A program made the translations under genes and the position numbers. Below, piece by piece: positions 62,973 to 64,000 of a DNA stretch of 64,000 nucleotides. The notes beneath the pieces were generated by a model, which saw only the letters and a list, made by a program, of their open reading frames with translations, had not been told where the DNA came from and did not search any database. This stretch comes from Paenibacillus dendritiformis (GTDB lineage Bacteria; Bacillota; Bacilli; Paenibacillales; Paenibacillaceae). Each line of letters starts with the position of its first letter. Positions within the stretch are counted from its first letter, which is position 1. The stretch is taken from contig NZ_OX216966.1 of assembly GCF_945605565.1 (NCBI RefSeq), forward strand, positions 6,192,001 to 6,256,000, read 5' to 3'.

Positions 62973-64000
62973 CGGTGATTCTTCCTTTCCAGCAGCTGAC
63001 GCATCTGCCATTCGTAGGTGTTCCACCCTTCATATTCGACCCGGTAGAGCAGATCGCCGAAGGGATTGATGTCGACGGCATAGGTCATCCCGCTGCCGCG
63101 CCGGACGAGCACGTCGATTCCCGCAACGGTCGAAGCCGGGAATGACGCCAAGGCCGCTTCCGCGGTCGAGGCTACCGCTTCCGCCATCCCGGAAGCGCTC
63201 ATGCCTTTGTCCATCGGACGGCGCTCATTCCGCAGATGCAGGTTCGTGATCGGGCTGGAGCTGAGCCGCAGGACGGCATGGCAAGCCGACCCGTTCACGA
63301 CGAGTTGGCGCACATCGAATGATTTGCCGTCGAGGCGCTCCTTCGCGATCCAGCGCTCCACGTGAGCCCCTTCCCCGCACAGCCAATCGACCATGCGGCG
63401 AATCACCGCATGGTCCCGGTACTGCCGCAGACGGCCGGAATTGTAAAAGACGGTCTCTCCCGCCCGTTCCTCCATCTCCAGCGTCGTGACCGCCAGCTCG
63501 GCTCCGGTCGCGGGCTGACACTGATACGCGATAACCCCGGCCGCTCCAGAGCCGCAGGCCAGCTTGAGGAAAAGGCGGTGCATGCCGCTCGACCGGATGG
63601 CCGCCTGCAGCTCTTCGTAGCCGGCAATCGAGCCGGCCGGGCCAGGGAGAGCAGGCATGCGCACGCCATGCCGGGATAGATGCTCCCAGCAGCGCCGCTT
63701 GTCGAACATGACCGCGATGTCGGCGGGATCGTTCACCCAGCGCACCGGGATACCGGCAGATAACGCCTGCAGCCGGAGCCGGGCGAGCAAGCGGCAATAT
63801 CCCCGGAACCATTGAGCCGGATAGCGAATCCGCCCATGCTCTTCGGGAAGGCGCCGCGCAGCCTCACCCGGGATGCTCTCTTGCGCCCGGACGCCTGTCT
63901 CGTCCGCGGACCCATTCGGGGCGCCGAGCGCAATCAGCTCCCGCTCGACGGCGGGATGCTCGCCCGGAGCGTCCAGGCGGATGATTGGGCTACCGGCTCC
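62969..64000 (-). CDS. STM4014-family ATP-grasp-like protein (5' end outside window)
   Basis: A partial protein, 343 residues up to the right edge, with the start beyond it. Near the edge PIIRLDAPGEHPAVERELIA is a family-like opening. The rest resembles an ATP-grasp ligase: LFLKLACGSGAAGVIAYQC (ATP-binding lysine strand), RWIAKERLDGKSFDVRQLVV and AGIDVLVRRGSGMTYAVDIN with metal-binding Asp/Asn. ATP-grasp enzymes join a carboxylate to an amine or thiol, which suggests peptide-bond formation or tagging in this pathway. It is the most upstream gene of the operon seen here. Confidence 0.82.
   Translation of the reverse strand, partial: GAGSPIIRLDAPGEHPAVERELIALGAPNGSADETGVRAQESIPGEAARRLPEEHGRIRYPAQWFRGYCRLLARLRLQALSAGIPVRWVNDPADIAVMFDKRRCWEHLSRHGVRMPALPGPAGSIAGYEELQAAIRSSGMHRLFLKLACGSGAAGVIAYQCQPATGAELAVTTLEMEERAGETVFYNSGRLRQYRDHAVIRRMVDWLCGEGAHVERWIAKERLDGKSFDVRQLVVNGSACHAVLRLSSSPITNLHLRNERRPMDKGMSASGMAEAVASTAEAALASFPASTVAGIDVLVRRGSGMTYAVDINPFGDLLYRVEYEGWNTYEWQMRQLLERKNHR

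Overview
The window reads as chromosomal DNA of an endospore-forming, S-layer-bearing Firmicute, most likely a Paenibacillus; a species call is not possible from sequence reading alone. The clues are strong AAGGAGG ribosome sites with GTG and TTG starts, tRNA genes that encode CCA, a sporulation peptide gene (cmpA), the Bacillus-type order ydcC-alr-ndoAI-ndoA, an SLH surface protein, and two carbohydrate ABC loci with YesM/YesN-type or AraC-type regulators and cre-like sites.

Layout. 0-0.4 kb: a tRNA-Glu/Lys/Leu operon with a clear promoter. 0.9-11.1 kb: mgtE, then a leftward fucosidase locus (AraC-type membrane regulator, two permeases, lipoprotein binding protein, GH29 alpha-L-fucosidase), with a 1.4 kb gene-free stretch holding two copies of a 169-bp inverted-repeat element and a degenerate repeat array. 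11.2-16 kb: tRNA-Asn/Ser, hemD, sprT, a small coiled protein, cmpA, tex. 16.3-19 kb: a secreted M60-type metallopeptidase. 19.7-23.2 kb: ndoA/ndoAI toxin-antitoxin, alr, ydcC. 23.4-29.6 kb: a 1251-residue SLH protein and a secreted 5'-nucleotidase. 30.2-37.6 kb: a second sugar ABC transporter behind a three-part sensor (membrane-anchored sugar-binding protein, histidine kinase, AraC-type response regulator). 37.7-39.1 kb: a two-gene TIR module. 39.2-43.9 kb: adenine deaminase, an odd metallophosphoesterase, a YtoI-like CBS regulator and a 59-residue protein. 43.9-47.2 kb: the glyoxylate shunt (malate synthase, isocitrate lyase) led by a tiny zinc-finger protein and preceded by three GTTATATAAC-type palindromes. 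47.3-50.6 kb: a decayed GH39 gene, a lipoprotein FMN/FAD reductase and more of the repeat family. 50.6-59.2 kb: GH95 fucosidase, AlkZ-like protein, two serine hydrolases plus a decayed third copy, and a membrane-anchored S1C protease. 59.3-64 kb: a tightly overlapping operon of an APS-kinase-like gene and the STM4011/STM4012/STM4013/STM4014 families, running off the right edge.

How it fits together. Two fucosidases of different families, an M60 peptidase and two sugar importers with cre-like sites suggest use of fucosylated glycans or glycoproteins under carbon-catabolite control (inference). The most promising undescribed items are the STM4011-4014 operon, the TIR plus small-partner module, the glyoxylate-operon operator array, and the dispersed ~50-bp-period palindromic repeat family.
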